From Kitasatospora albolonga (GTDB lineage: Bacteria; Actinomycetota; Actinomycetes; Streptomycetales; Streptomycetaceae): a stretch of DNA of 64,000 nt. The translations under genes and the position numbers were made by a program. The stretch lies in the NCBI GenBank assembly GCA_002082585.1, contig CP020563.1, positions 2,474,001-2,538,000 on the forward strand, given 5' to 3'. Positions within the stretch are counted from its first letter, which is position 1; each line of letters opens with the position of its first letter. Below are positions 16,747 through 26,426 of the stretch, piece after piece. The notes under the pieces are model-generated. The model did no database searches and was not told the origin of the DNA. It worked only from the letters and a program-made list of their open reading frames with translations.

Positions 16747-16832
16747 AGGAGGGTGGTGGAAGGGGGTGGTGGAAGGGGTGGGGTGAAGAGGGGAGGTAGG
16801 GCGCGGTCTTGTCGGCCGCGCCGCCCGTCGTG

Positions 16833-17753
16833 TCAGCCCTTGACCGCGCCCGACATGATCCCGCCCACGATCTTCTTGCCGAAGACCACGAAGACCACCA
16901 GCAGCGGCAGCGTGCTGATCAGCGCGCCCGCCATGACGATGGACTGGTCGGGGGTGTACGAGGCGCTGAGCTGGCCGAGGGCCACCTGCAGGGTCGGGTT
17001 CTGCTGGTTGAGGGCGAGGTAGGGCCAGAAGAAGTCGTTCCACGCCTGGACGAAGGTGAGCATCCCGAGCACCATCATCGCGGGGCGGGCCACCGGCAGC
17101 ACCACGCTCACGACGATGCGGAAGTTGTTCGCCCCGTCGATCTTGGCCGCCTCGATGAGCTCGTACGGCAGCGCCTCGATCAGGTACTGGCGCATGAAGA
17201 ACACGCCGAACGCGCTCACCAGCGTCGGGAAGATCACCGATTCGAGCTGCCCGCCCCAGCCGAGGCCGGACATCATCATGAAGAGCGGGACCACGCTGAG
17301 CTGCGGCGGGATCGTGAGCGTGGCGATGACGGCGGTCATCAGCCAGCCCCGGCCCCGGAAGCGCATCTTGGCGAACGCGTACCCGGCGAGCGTGCAGAAG
17401 AAGAGCGTCGCGGCCGTGATGGAGGACGAGACGATGACGCTGTTGACGATCGCCTTGCCGAGGTTGGCCTGTTCCCAGGCGGTGGCCACGTTCTCCAGCA
17501 GTCGGCCGCCCGGCAGGAACGGCGGTGTGGAGGCGAGGACTTCGTCCTGGGTGCGGGAGGCCGCCACCAGGGTCCAGTACAGCGGCAGCAGCGAGCCGAA
17601 CCCGACGACGGCGAGCGTGAGATAGGCGAACGGGCCGCCCTTCATCTGCTGGCCCGCGCCCATCCTGAAGCGGCTCGGGCGGGTGGGCCCCGTGTTCTTC
17701 GGAGTCGGTGCGCGCTTCACGGGGGCGGTGGGGGTGGGGCTGGTCAGGGTCAT
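16833..17753 (-). CDS. cebG: Cellobiose/cellotriose ABC permease CebG
   Basis: The 306-residue protein is an inner-membrane component of a CUT1-type sugar ABC importer. It has about six transmembrane segments after a 40-residue cytoplasmic Pro/Arg-rich start and carries the EAA loop ([20 protein letters not shown], about 195-215) that contacts the ATPase. It pairs with CebF; the two genes overlap by 4 bp (ATGA). No ATPase gene is adjacent, consistent with the ceb system, which uses the shared ATPase MsiK encoded elsewhere. It is expressed from the cebE promoter under CebR control. Confidence 0.93.
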   Translation of the reverse strand: MTLTSPTPTAPVKRAPTPKNTGPTRPSRFRMGAGQQMKGGPFAYLTLAVVGFGSLLPLYWTLVAASRTQDEVLASTPPFLPGGRLLENVATAWEQANLGKAIVNSVIVSSSITAATLFFCTLAGYAFAKMRFRGRGWLMTAVIATLTIPPQLSVVPLFMMMSGLGWGGQLESVIFPTLVSAFGVFFMRQYLIEALPYELIEAAKIDGANNFRIVVSVVLPVARPAMMVLGMLTFVQAWNDFFWPYLALNQQNPTLQVALGQLSASYTPDQSIVMAGALISTLPLLVVFVVFGKKIVGGIMSGAVKG

Positions 17754-18772
17754 CGGGTCGCTCCCCTTCGGACCGCGGAGTCGGACGTGCGGACAGCGCG
17801 GCCGATGAGCCAGTTGACGGCCGCGATCAGAAGCAGGAGCGCGAGCATCGCCCAGGCCACGGCCGCCGCCGGACCGAGGTGTCCGAGGTTCCAGCCGTAG
17901 TTGTAGAGATAGATGCTGAGCGTCTCGTACTGGTTCTCGTTGCCGCCGGTGGCGCCGAGCGTGCCGCCCTCCAGCAGAAGTGGCTCGCCGAACAGCTGCA
18001 TGGACCCGATGGTCGAGATGACGATCGTGAACAGGATCGTGGGCCGCAGCGAGGGGATGGTCACCTTGAGGAACTGCTGCCAGCGCGACGCGCCGTCCAA
18101 CGAGGCTGCCTCATAGAGGTCGTTGGGGACCGCCTGCATGGCCGCCAGGTAGATCAGCGCGTTGTAGCCGGTCCACCGCCAGATCACGATGACGGAGATC
18201 GCGAGCTTCGAAGTCCAGTGACCGTTGGCCCAGTTGACCGGGTCGAAGCCGACGAGGCCGAGTGTCCAGTTCAGCAGCCCGCCGTCCGCCCGGAAGACCA
18301 GCGCGAAGACGAGGGCGGCGGAGGCGACGGAGGTCGCGTACGGCGTGAGGATGATCGTGCGCCAGAACGTGCTGGCGCGCAGGCGGTAGTTGAGGAGGTG
18401 GGCGATGCCGAGCGCCATCAGGAGCTGCGGGACGGTCGAGATGACACCGATCAGGAAGGTGTTGCTGACCGAGGTCCAGAACTCCGGGTCGTGCAGGATC
18501 TTGTCGAAGTTCTCCCAGCCCACCCACTCCATGGAGTCCAGGCCGGTCATCGAGACCCGGTGCAGCGCGATCCAGCCGGTGTAGAGGAGCGGGTAGAGGC
18601 CGAAGGCCCCGAAGACGAGGAAGAACGGCGCGATGTACGCGTACGGGGACGCCTTGTCGTCGAACCGCCACAGCCGACTGCGCCACAACTGCCTTCGCTC
18701 GGAGGGTTTTTCCTTCTGCGGTCGGCGGGGCGGGGGTACGTACGCGTCCCGGGTGGGGGTCGTGGTTGCCAC
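17750..18772 (-). CDS. cebF: Cellobiose/cellotriose ABC permease CebF
   Basis: The 340-residue MalF-type membrane subunit of the cello-oligosaccharide importer. A basic cytoplasmic N-terminus (about 40 residues) is followed by six or more hydrophobic segments ([22 protein letters not shown] first). The EAA motif reads [20 protein letters not shown] (about 225-245). Its stop overlaps the cebG start, so the two permeases are coupled. It is separated from cebE by an unusually long, repeat-rich 270-bp gap. Confidence 0.93.
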   Translation of the reverse strand: MATTTPTRDAYVPPPRRPQKEKPSERRQLWRSRLWRFDDKASPYAYIAPFFLVFGAFGLYPLLYTGWIALHRVSMTGLDSMEWVGWENFDKILHDPEFWTSVSNTFLIGVISTVPQLLMALGIAHLLNYRLRASTFWRTIILTPYATSVASAALVFALVFRADGGLLNWTLGLVGFDPVNWANGHWTSKLAISVIVIWRWTGYNALIYLAAMQAVPNDLYEAASLDGASRWQQFLKVTIPSLRPTILFTIVISTIGSMQLFGEPLLLEGGTLGATGGNENQYETLSIYLYNYGWNLGHLGPAAAVAWAMLALLLLIAAVNWLIGRAVRTSDSAVRRGATR

Positions 18773-18863
18773 GGGCGGGGAGTCCTTCCCTGGAGGCGCC
18801 GACGGGCGGCCGGGGCGGCTGGTTCATGGAGTGGGCGGAGCGGGCGGGCTGGGCCGGGCTGGT

Positions 18864-18888
18864 CTGGGCTGGGCTGGGCTGGGCTGGG
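18864..18888. repeat. Five CTGGG pentamers between cebE and cebF
   Basis: Five perfect tandem copies of CTGGG, followed within 30 bp by GGTGGC triplet-type repeats. The whole 270-bp cebE-cebF spacer (18773-19042) is low-complexity G-rich DNA with no gene; it may be slippage-prone and could reduce cebFG expression relative to cebE. Confidence 0.7.
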
Positions 18889-19042
18889 GACGGTGGCGGA
18901 CCAGCGGGCGGAGGTGGCGGTGGCGGTGGCGGCCACGGTGGACCAGCGGGTGGTGGCGGCGGGGCGGTGGCGGTGGACCGGCGGGGTGGGCGGGCGTGGC
19001 AGGGGTCGCCCGTCCGCCCCGCCGGTCCGGGGCCGCGTCGGC

Positions 19043-20368
19043 TCAGCCGATCGCCTTGTCCACCGTCCGGACCGCCGCGTCCCACGCCGCGTCCGGCTCC
19101 GTACCGCGCTGCTCCATGTTGTTGATCTGCGTCGAGATCGAGTCCTTGATCACGCCGTCCTTCGGGCCGAGCACCGCCTCGGGGATGGACTTCGCCCCGT
19201 CCGCGTAGATCTGGCCGATGGGGGCGTCGTTGAAGTACGGGAGGGTGGCGCTCTTCACGTCCGGCAGCTCGTAGGCGCCCTGGTTGGAGGGGAAGACCCC
19301 GATCGCCTTGAAGACGGCGGCCTGCTGCTCGGGCGCGGTCAGCCACTTGACGAGCTTGGCGGCCTCCTCGACGTTCTTGCCGGACTTGGGTACGGCGAGG
19401 AAGGAGCCGCCCCAGTTGGCGGCGGTGGCGCCGGGGGCGCTGGTGATGTCCCACTTGCCCTTGTTGGCGTCACCGGCGTACGTGGAGATCTGACCGGCCA
19501 TCCAGGCGGGGCAGACCACGGTGGCGACGGTGCTCTTGCGCAGGGCCGCCTGCCACTGGTCCTCGAACTGGGCCAGGCCCTGCGTCAGCTTCTTGGACGC
19601 GGCCTCGGCGGCGAGGTCCCAGCCCTTCTGGACGCTCGCGCTCTCCTTGTAGACCGGCTTGCCGCTCGCGTCGTAGTACTGCTCGGGGCTGGAGCTGACG
19701 ACCGCGTTGAACATGGCGCTCGCGGAGTCCATGAAGTACGTGCCCGCGGGCGCCTTCTTCTTGTACTCCTCGCCCAGTGCGAGGTAGTCCTCCCAGCCGC
19801 CCGCCGTCCGCTTCGCGACCTCCGCGCGGTCGGTGGGCAGGCCGGCCTTCTCGAACAGCTCACGGTTGTAACAGAGGGACATGGGGCCGATGTCCGTGCC
19901 CGCGCCGATCACCGCGCCGCTGGGGGCGGTGGCCTGCTTGGCCTTCCAGGACACCCACTCGTTGACGTCGATCACCTTGGAGAGGTCGGCGAAGGAGTCC
20001 GCCTTGGTGTCGGCGATCTCCTTGATCCGGCCGACCTCGATGCCGTGGACGTCGGCGAGGCCACTGCCCGAGTTCAGCTGCTGGAGCAGCTTGGGGTAGT
20101 AGTTCTTCTCCTCGGCGGTGGTGTCCTCCTTGACCGTGATCTTCGGGTTGAGCTCGTGGTACTTCTCGAAGAGCCCGGCCTCCTTGTACCCGAACTGGCC
20201 GAAGTCGGCCACGGTCAGCGTGATGTTGCCGTCGGCGTCGGCGCCCTTGCTGCCGGAGTCGGACGAGCCGCCGCAGCCGGTGAGCAACAGGGCGGTGACC
20301 GTCAGGCCGGTGGTGGCCACGATCGCGGTTCTCCGGCGCCGGCCGGCGCCACTGCGGGTGATGCGCAT
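19043..20368 (-). CDS. cebE: Cellobiose/cellotriose-binding lipoprotein CebE
   Basis: The 441-residue extracellular solute-binding lipoprotein of the ceb importer. The signal is Arg-rich (MRITRSGAGRRRRTAIVATT) followed by a hydrophobic stretch and a lipobox, LLTGC, with the lipidated Cys near residue 32. The mature part has the bacterial extracellular solute-binding protein family 1 pattern (CUT1 sugars). In other streptomycetes CebE binds cellobiose and cellotriose with high affinity and supplies the permeases CebF and CebG. AAGGAG precedes the ATG, and a CebR box is 100 bp upstream. Confidence 0.94.
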   Translation of the reverse strand: MRITRSGAGRRRRTAIVATTGLTVTALLLTGCGGSSDSGSKGADADGNITLTVADFGQFGYKEAGLFEKYHELNPKITVKEDTTAEEKNYYPKLLQQLNSGSGLADVHGIEVGRIKEIADTKADSFADLSKVIDVNEWVSWKAKQATAPSGAVIGAGTDIGPMSLCYNRELFEKAGLPTDRAEVAKRTAGGWEDYLALGEEYKKKAPAGTYFMDSASAMFNAVVSSSPEQYYDASGKPVYKESASVQKGWDLAAEAASKKLTQGLAQFEDQWQAALRKSTVATVVCPAWMAGQISTYAGDANKGKWDITSAPGATAANWGGSFLAVPKSGKNVEEAAKLVKWLTAPEQQAAVFKAIGVFPSNQGAYELPDVKSATLPYFNDAPIGQIYADGAKSIPEAVLGPKDGVIKDSISTQINNMEQRGTEPDAAWDAAVRTVDKAIG

Positions 20369-20467
20369 TCCACTGCTCCTTGCTGTGAGGAAGTACTGCG
20401 GGAAGAGCTGTGAGGAAGTCCTGTGGGAAGACGGGGAGAGCGCGCGGGATCGCCTCCCCCGCGTTCA

Positions 20468-20481
20468 TGGGAGCGCTCCCA
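20468..20481. promoter_or_regulatory. CebR operator at the cebE promoter
   Basis: TGGGAGCGCTCCCA, a perfect copy of the box also present at 15187 and 16733, 100 bp upstream of the cebE start. Confidence 0.92.
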
Positions 20482-20644
20482 TGCGCCGATGCCGGAAGGT
20501 TCCTGCCTCAAGGGGGTGGGTGTCAAGAGTTGAAGACGATTCCGTTGCCGAGGGATGTCCGGCGCGTCACACGGGGGTCCGCGCCCGGACCGGCCGTCGA
20601 GAGGTGAACGGGCACCCCGGAGCCGAGCGGGCGCCGGACGAGGA

Positions 20645-20690
20645 GCCGGGCGAGGTGCCGGGCGAGGTGCCGGGCGAGGTGCCGGGCGGA
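20645..20690. repeat. 12-bp tandem repeat, nearly four copies
   Basis: GCCGGGCGAGGT occurs three times in perfect tandem from 20645 to 20680, with a partial fourth copy. It is non-coding and 70 bp before the antiporter gene. Confidence 0.8.
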
Positions 20691-20759
20691 AGCACTCCTG
20701 TTAATTTCGCCCTTATGTCACTGATGTCACCTATGAACGAATTTGGTGAGTGAGGCGGG

Positions 20760-22436
20760 ATGGGCGTTCTGCGCGACCATCCCGAACTGACCCTCTTCCT
20801 CTGCCTCGCCGCCGGCTACCTCATCGGCAAGCTCCGCGTCGGCCCGATCACGCTCGGCGGCATCTGCGGCACGCTCATCGTGTCGCTGCTGCTCGGCACC
20901 CAGCACATCAGCGTCAACGACGACGTCAAGACCGTCTTCTTCGCGCTGTTCATCTTCTCGCTCGGCTACATGGCCGGGCCGCAGTTCTTCTCCAACCTCA
21001 ACCGCAAGAGCCTGCGCTTCTTCGCGCTCTGCCTGATCGAAGTGGTCTGCGTCCTCGGGATCGCCTACGGGCTCGCCAAGGCGTTCGACCTGGACGTGGG
21101 CACGGCGGCCGGCATCCTGGCGGGGGCGGCCACCGAGTCCGCCGTCGTCGGTACGGCCACCGAGGCGATCGGCAAGCTCAGTGACCTGAGCGCCGAGCAG
21201 ATCTCCCAGTACCAGGGGCATGTGGCGACCGCCTACACGGTCTGCTACCTGTTCGGCCTCATCACGATCGTCCTCTTCACCAGCCAGGTCATGCCGATGC
21301 TGCTCCGCATCAACCTGGCCGACGCCTCGCGCGAGCTGTGGGAGAAGATGCGCGGCGGCCAGGCCGGTCTGGAGTCCGACGAGCGCGAGGCGCAGCCCGG
21401 CACGGTCGGCCGCACCTATCTGGTGACGCTGGCCGACGGCCGTACGGTCGGGGATCTGGAGAGCTCGCTCGGCGGGCACATCACGGTCGAGGGGGTCAAA
21501 CGCGGCAGCAAGCTGCTGACGCCCTCCCCGGAGCTGGAGCTGACGCTCAGCGACCTGGTCCAGATCGTCGGCCGGCGCTCGGCGATCATCGAGGCGGGGC
21601 GGGAGATCGGGCCGGAGACCCCGGCCGTGCCGGGGCTCGACGCCCCGCTCGCGACCCGCCAGGTCGCCGTCACCGAGAAGGCCACGCACGGCTCGACCAT
21701 CGACCGGCTGGAGAAGAACCACCCGGAGTTCCGCGCGGACGGCGTCTACATCACCGATGTCCTCCGCAACGACCAGCACCTCCCCGCCAGCGGCGAGACC
21801 GTCCTCCAGCGGGGTGACGTCCTCACCCTGGTCGGCGCCCGGGGCGGGCTGAACAAGCTGGTCGAGAAGATCGGCGCGGTGGTCAAGAACGACTCCACCG
21901 ACTTCATCTACATCGGTTTCGGCATCGTCGCGGGCTCCCTGCTCGGCCAGATCGTGGTCAAGCTCGGGGATGTGCCGATGTCGCTCGGCACGGGCGGCGG
22001 CTGCCTCATCTCCGGTCTGCTCTTCGGCTGGTTCCGCTCCCGCAGGCAGACCTTCGGCGCCTTCCCGCCGCAGGCCGCGAGCACGCTCAAGGACATGGGC
22101 CTGGCCGTCTTCATCGCCTGTACGGGACTGGCGGCGGGGCCCCAGGCCTGGCCGCTGCTCAAGGAGTACGGGGCGCTGCTGCCGTTCGCGGGCATCGCCA
22201 TGGTGCTGGTTCCGGCGACGATCTCCCTGGTCGTCGGGCGCAAGCTGCTGAAGATCGAGAAGCCGCTGCTGATCGGGGCCATCGCCGGACAGCAGTGCTC
22301 GACCCCGGCGATCACCTCCATCACCCAGGTGGCCCAGAGCTCCGTACCGCTGCTCGGCTACACGATCACGTACACGCTCTCCAACTTCCTGCTGCCGCTG
22401 ACCGGCCCCGTCCTCGTCGGCGTCCTGGGGGCCTGA
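20760..22436 (+). CDS. AspT-family aspartate:alanine-type antiporter, first copy
   Basis: The 558-residue membrane protein belongs to the AAE (AspT/YidE/YbjL) family. It has two sets of hydrophobic helices, residues 8-185 and about 375-558. Between them are two RCK_C (TrkA-C) cytoplasmic domains, around VTLADGRTVGDLE (about 220-280) and VAVTEKATHGSTIDRL (about 300-365). Family members exchange a dicarboxylate amino acid for its decarboxylation product or export dicarboxylates. A GTG-started paralogue follows after one base and aspartate decarboxylase comes next, so aspartate/alanine exchange is the natural inference. Substrate direction cannot be told from sequence. GAGG lies 6 nt before the ATG. 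Confidence 0.85.
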   Translation: MGVLRDHPELTLFLCLAAGYLIGKLRVGPITLGGICGTLIVSLLLGTQHISVNDDVKTVFFALFIFSLGYMAGPQFFSNLNRKSLRFFALCLIEVVCVLGIAYGLAKAFDLDVGTAAGILAGAATESAVVGTATEAIGKLSDLSAEQISQYQGHVATAYTVCYLFGLITIVLFTSQVMPMLLRINLADASRELWEKMRGGQAGLESDEREAQPGTVGRTYLVTLADGRTVGDLESSLGGHITVEGVKRGSKLLTPSPELELTLSDLVQIVGRRSAIIEAGREIGPETPAVPGLDAPLATRQVAVTEKATHGSTIDRLEKNHPEFRADGVYITDVLRNDQHLPASGETVLQRGDVLTLVGARGGLNKLVEKIGAVVKNDSTDFIYIGFGIVAGSLLGQIVVKLGDVPMSLGTGGGCLISGLLFGWFRSRRQTFGAFPPQAASTLKDMGLAVFIACTGLAAGPQAWPLLKEYGALLPFAGIAMVLVPATISLVVGRKLLKIEKPLLIGAIAGQQCSTPAITSITQVAQSSVPLLGYTITYTLSNFLLPLTGPVLVGVLGA

Positions 22437-22437
22437 G

Positions 22438-24141
22438 GTGATCGACTTCCTCAACCGGAACATCTTCCAGCCCCACCCCGAACTGCTCGTCTTCCTCGTC
22501 ATCGCGCTCGGCTTCCTGCTGGGCAAGGTCCGCTACCGGACGATCGCCCTGGGCGCGGTGACGGGGTGTCTGGTGGCGGGGCTGGTGCTGGGCGCCCAGT
22601 TCAAGATCGACATCGACGACACGGTGAAGAACCTGTTCTTCATCATGTTCCTGTTCGCCCTGGGCTACCGGGTCGGCCCGCAGTTCTTCCGGGGGCTGAA
22701 GAAGGACGGCCTGCCCCAGGTCGCCAACGCCGTCGTGGTCTGTGTGACCGGGCTGCTGGTCTCCTGGCTCTTCGCGAGCCTGCTCGGTTACGGCCCCGGG
22801 CTCGGCGCCGGACTGATGAGCGGGGCCCTCACCCAGTCGGCCGCGATCGGGGTCGCCCAGGACGCCATCGGTACGCTGCCGGGGCTCTCGGCCGACGAGG
22901 CGAAGACCCAGCAGAACCTGGTGGCCGTCGGGTACGCGGTGACGTACCCGCTCGGCACCATCCTGTGCGCGATGCTCCTGGCCAACGTGCTGCCCAAGCT
23001 GTACCGCAGGGACCTGGCCAAGGAGAGCGCCGACCTCGCGGCCGAGCTGGACGCGCCGGACGAGAGCCCGGATGAAGGCGCCGGTTACTACGAGGTGGTG
23101 CTGCGCGCGTACCGCGTGGACCGCCCCGACCTGGTGGGCCGCTCGGTGGCCGACTTCGAGGAGCAGCAGAAGGAGCTGGGCCGCCGTGTCTACCTCACCG
23201 GCGTCCGCCGCGACGGGACGGTCCTGGAGCACGACCAGTCCCGTACGCTCCGGCTCGGCGACACCGTCGCGGTGAGCGCCGTCCGGGGCGACCTGGTCGA
23301 CTTCGACCCCCGTACACACGTCGGCGCCGAGGCCGATGACGTGGAACTGCTCGGCTACCGCACCGAGACGCTGCACGTCGTCGTCTCCCAGAAGGCGTGC
23401 ATCGGACGGACGGTCGGGGAGCTGCGCCGGGAGCCGTTCATGGTGGGCGTCTACATCGACAAGCTGTACCGGGCGGGCGCCGCGTTCCCCTACCGGCTCT
23501 CCACTCCCCTGGAGCGGGGCGACACCGTGATCCTCACCGGCCCGCAGCGGCTGGTCGGCCCTGCGGCACGGGCGCTCGGCAAGCCGGTGCCGACGAGCTT
23601 CGCCACCGACATGGTCTGGGTGGGGCTCGGCATCTTCCTCGGCGGCTGTATCGGCATCCCCGCGCTGACGGCGGGCGGGGTGCCGATCTCGCTCTCCACC
23701 TCGGGCGGCGGGCTGATCATGGGCCTGGTCTTCGGGTACATCCGCGGCAAGTATCCGACGTACGGGAACGTGCCGCCGGGCGCCCAGTGGTTCATGGACA
23801 CCCTCGGCCTCTGCCTCTTCGTCGCCGTCGTCGGTATCAACGCCGGGCCGAGCTTCACGAGCGGTCTCGCCACGGCCGGCTGGGGACTGCTGGTCTTCGG
23901 GGCGGTCGCCACCGTGGTGCCCCTGATCGTGGGGTTCCTGGTCGGGCACTACATCCAGAAGATCCGGTTCCCGGTCCTGATGGGCGTCCTGGCGGGCGGC
24001 CAGACCACCACGGCGGCGATCGGTGCCGTCAACGAGACCTCGAAATCCCAGATCCCCACCCTTGGTTACACGATTCCGTACGCCGTCGGCAACGTCCTGC
24101 TGACGGTGTGGGGCGCCGTGATCGTCATCCTCAACCACTGA
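22438..24141 (+). CDS. AspT-family aspartate:alanine-type antiporter, second copy
   Basis: The 567-residue protein has the same plan as its upstream neighbour: N-terminal membrane block (PELLVFLVIALGFLLGKVRY), two central RCK_C domains (around VVLRAYRVDRPDLVG and LHVVVSQKACIGRTVGEL) and a C-terminal membrane block. The two proteins clearly differ in sequence, so this is an old duplication rather than a recent one. The GTG start follows the previous stop by one base, within a GGG-rich stretch that may serve as ribosome site. Two paralogues in one operon could form a heteromer or two transporters of different specificity. The downstream aspD supports a role in aspartate uptake and alanine export. 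Confidence 0.85.
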   Translation: MIDFLNRNIFQPHPELLVFLVIALGFLLGKVRYRTIALGAVTGCLVAGLVLGAQFKIDIDDTVKNLFFIMFLFALGYRVGPQFFRGLKKDGLPQVANAVVVCVTGLLVSWLFASLLGYGPGLGAGLMSGALTQSAAIGVAQDAIGTLPGLSADEAKTQQNLVAVGYAVTYPLGTILCAMLLANVLPKLYRRDLAKESADLAAELDAPDESPDEGAGYYEVVLRAYRVDRPDLVGRSVADFEEQQKELGRRVYLTGVRRDGTVLEHDQSRTLRLGDTVAVSAVRGDLVDFDPRTHVGAEADDVELLGYRTETLHVVVSQKACIGRTVGELRREPFMVGVYIDKLYRAGAAFPYRLSTPLERGDTVILTGPQRLVGPAARALGKPVPTSFATDMVWVGLGIFLGGCIGIPALTAGGVPISLSTSGGGLIMGLVFGYIRGKYPTYGNVPPGAQWFMDTLGLCLFVAVVGINAGPSFTSGLATAGWGLLVFGAVATVVPLIVGFLVGHYIQKIRFPVLMGVLAGGQTTTAAIGAVNETSKSQIPTLGYTIPYAVGNVLLTVWGAVIVILNH

Positions 24142-24164
24142 CCCCGCACGGGACGGACACCACC

Positions 24165-25817
24165 ATGCCCAAGACCAAGCTCAGCCGGGAAGAGATCCGG
24201 TCCTACGCCCAGCTCTCCCCCTTCGAGCTGAAGGACAAGTTCATCCAAATCGCCACGGAGGCGCAGAGCGGCAAGCCCGGCCAGAAGGGGAAAACAACCC
24301 GGGCGATGCTCAACGCGGGCCGGGGCAACCCCAATTGGACCGCCACCGGCCCCCGCGAGGCGTACCACGCGCTCGGCTACTTCGCGATCGGCGAGTCCCG
24401 CCGGGTGTGGACGGCGGACAACCTCGGCGGGATGCCGGAGGAGGCGGGGTGCGCGGAACGGTTCGAGCACTTCGTCCGTACGCACCCGGAGCTGCCCGGC
24501 ATCGAGCTGCTGAAGGCGAGCGTGGACCTGGCGGTGAAGCGGTTCGGCTTCGGCCGGGACGCGTTCGTCCATGAGCTGGCGGACGCCTCGATCGGGGACA
24601 ACTACCCGGTGCCGGACCGGATGCTGCGCCACACCGAGGAGATCGTGCGCGGCTACCTCGCGGACGAGATGTTCGACCACCGGCCGCCCGAGGGGCAGAC
24701 GCTGAGCCTGTTCGCGACCGAGGGCGGCACGGCGGCGATGTGCTACATCTTCGACTCGCTGATGAAGAACGGGATTCTGGAGAAGGGCGACCGGATCGCC
24801 CTGATGGTCCCGGTGTTCACCCCGTACCTGGAGATCCCGGAGCTGGACACGTACGGATTCGACGTGGTCCACGTCGAGGCGAACCTGTTCACCGAGACCG
24901 GGGTGCGGCAGTGGCGCTATCCGCCGGAGGAGATCGCCAAGCTGGCGGACCCGTCGGTGAAGATGGTCTGCTGCGTCAACCCGAGCAACCCGCCCTCGCT
25001 GGCGCTCTCTTCGCGGGTGAGCGAGCAGATCGCCGCCATCGTCGCCGAGCAGAACCCGAACCTGATCGTCGTGACGGACGATGTGTACGGGACGTTCGTC
25101 GAGGGCTTCCGCTCGCTCGCCGCCGACCTGCCGCGCAACACGCTGCTCGTCTACTCCTACTCCAAGCACTACGGGGCGACCGGGTGGCGGCTCGGGGTGA
25201 TCGGGCTGCACGACGACAACGTCATCGACGCGATGCTGAGGGAACAGGGCCAGGAGCAGAAGGACCGGCTCAACCGGCGTTACGGTTCCCTGTCGTTGGA
25301 GCCGGAGAAGATGCGGTTCATCGACCGGATGGTGGCGGACTCGCGGCAGGTGGCGCTCAACCACACGGCGGGGCTCTCGCTGCCGCAGCAGGTGATGATG
25401 GCGCTGTTCTCGCTCTTCGACATGCTGGACGAGGGCCAGGCGTACAAGCACCGCATCCGGGCCATCGTGCGGCAGCGGCTCGAACTCCTTCTGGAGGGCG
25501 TGCACATGAAGGTCTCGGACGATCCGAAGCGGGCCGCCTACTACATCGAGCTGGACCTGCTGGCGGAGGCGGAGCGCGTCCACGGGAAGCCGTTCGCGGA
25601 CTTCCTGGAGGCCAACTACGAGCCGGTGGACCCGCTGTTCCGGCTGGCCGAGCAGACGTCGGTGGTCCTGCTGAACGGGGGCGGCTTCGACGGACCGGAG
25701 TGGTCGGTCCGGGTCTCCCTGGCCAACCTGGACGACCTGGACTACCTGAAGATCGGCCACCATCTGCGGGCGATCTTCGACGAGTACGCGGAGGAGTGGA
25801 AGGGCCGGTCGGAGTAG
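24165..25817 (+). CDS. aspD: Aspartate 4-decarboxylase (bifunctional aspartate aminotransferase)
   Basis: The 550-residue PLP enzyme converts L-aspartate to L-alanine and CO2. Its length fits AspD (about 530-550), which is longer than ordinary aminotransferases by an N-terminal extension. The fold-type I landmarks are visible: VNPSNPPS (near residue 275), VVTDDVYGTF (Asp that contacts the PLP ring nitrogen, near 305) and YSYSKHYGATGWRLG, where the Lys forms the Schiff base (near 335). The gene is the third of an operon with two AspT-type antiporters. In Tetragenococcus, AspD plus AspT gives a proton-motive cycle: electrogenic Asp(-)/Ala exchange and a proton consumed inside by decarboxylation. 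The ATG at 24165 starts 23 bp after the antiporter stop. Confidence 0.92.
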   Translation: MPKTKLSREEIRSYAQLSPFELKDKFIQIATEAQSGKPGQKGKTTRAMLNAGRGNPNWTATGPREAYHALGYFAIGESRRVWTADNLGGMPEEAGCAERFEHFVRTHPELPGIELLKASVDLAVKRFGFGRDAFVHELADASIGDNYPVPDRMLRHTEEIVRGYLADEMFDHRPPEGQTLSLFATEGGTAAMCYIFDSLMKNGILEKGDRIALMVPVFTPYLEIPELDTYGFDVVHVEANLFTETGVRQWRYPPEEIAKLADPSVKMVCCVNPSNPPSLALSSRVSEQIAAIVAEQNPNLIVVTDDVYGTFVEGFRSLAADLPRNTLLVYSYSKHYGATGWRLGVIGLHDDNVIDAMLREQGQEQKDRLNRRYGSLSLEPEKMRFIDRMVADSRQVALNHTAGLSLPQQVMMALFSLFDMLDEGQAYKHRIRAIVRQRLELLLEGVHMKVSDDPKRAAYYIELDLLAEAERVHGKPFADFLEANYEPVDPLFRLAEQTSVVLLNGGGFDGPEWSVRVSLANLDDLDYLKIGHHLRAIFDEYAEEWKGRSE

Positions 25818-26426
25818 GCCCCCGAGGGCTGGGGCCCGGCGGGCCGGAGAGCCCGGGCGGAAGGGCGCGTCCCGGCCGGAGGTGGGGTGGGGTCCGGCCG
25901 GGACGCGCGCGTGGGGGGGCTCGATGCGGTTCGGGGAGGCCCCGAGGGGCCCGGGGGGGGGTGAGCCGGGTGCCGGTTTCCCCGCCGCCACCGGGGCGAC
26001 CGGTGGCGGTGGGGGCCGGCGTGGGGGTCGGTGCGGCCGTGCTGGGGGCGCGGACGCGGTGGGGATGTGGGCGGGGTGTGGACACGGACCCGGGGGTGGA
26101 GGTCGTGAGAGAACGCTAGCGGCAGCGGAACCGGCAAACGGGGCGTTATGGACCGGAGTTGATGTTCTTAGGGTGGGCTTAAGGAGGGGATGGGGGCGGG
26201 TTAATGAAGGGCCCCGGGGTGGGGTGGCGTGGGGTGAGGTGGAGTGGGGTGGGGTGTCTGTCCCGGCCCAGGGCTCTCGGCGGTGCCTGAAGGGGCGGGG
26301 CGCTCTCGGCAGCGCTGAAGGGTCAGGGCGCTCTCGGCGGTGCCTGAAGGGCCGGGGCCGGGGTGCGGAAGTTCCCACCGCTCCCGGGGCCGTCCCCGCC
26401 CTGGGCTCCCGGCGGTACCGGAGGCG
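25818..26426. other. 609-bp G-rich intergenic region
   Basis: No gene is seen between aspD and the end of the convergent histidine kinase gene. The sequence is strongly G-biased on the plus strand, with runs such as GGGGGGG near 25960 and a GGGGTG-rich block at 26218-26257, and contains a 28-29-bp tandem repeat. Confidence 0.7.
26273..26358. repeat. Three tandem copies of a 28-29-bp repeat
   Basis: Copies start at 26273, 26302 and 26330, each beginning GCTCTCGGC and containing TGAAGGG. Copies 1 and 3 agree closely (GCTCTCGGCGGTGCCTGAAG); copy 2 has several changes. Non-coding, downstream of aspD. Confidence 0.75.

Larger units (their letters stand above)
20369..20759. other. Divergent control region between cebE and the AspT-type genes
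   Basis: A 391-bp region with the CebR box at 20468 for the leftward genes and 12-bp tandem repeats at 20645. The rightward gene at 20760 has GAGG 6 nt before its ATG. No gene is seen. Confidence 0.7.

Noticed and set aside
19862..19876. Apparent TTA codon in cebE
   Set aside because: The TTA bases are out of frame (CTC TGT TAC AAC), giving Leu-Cys-Tyr-Asn.
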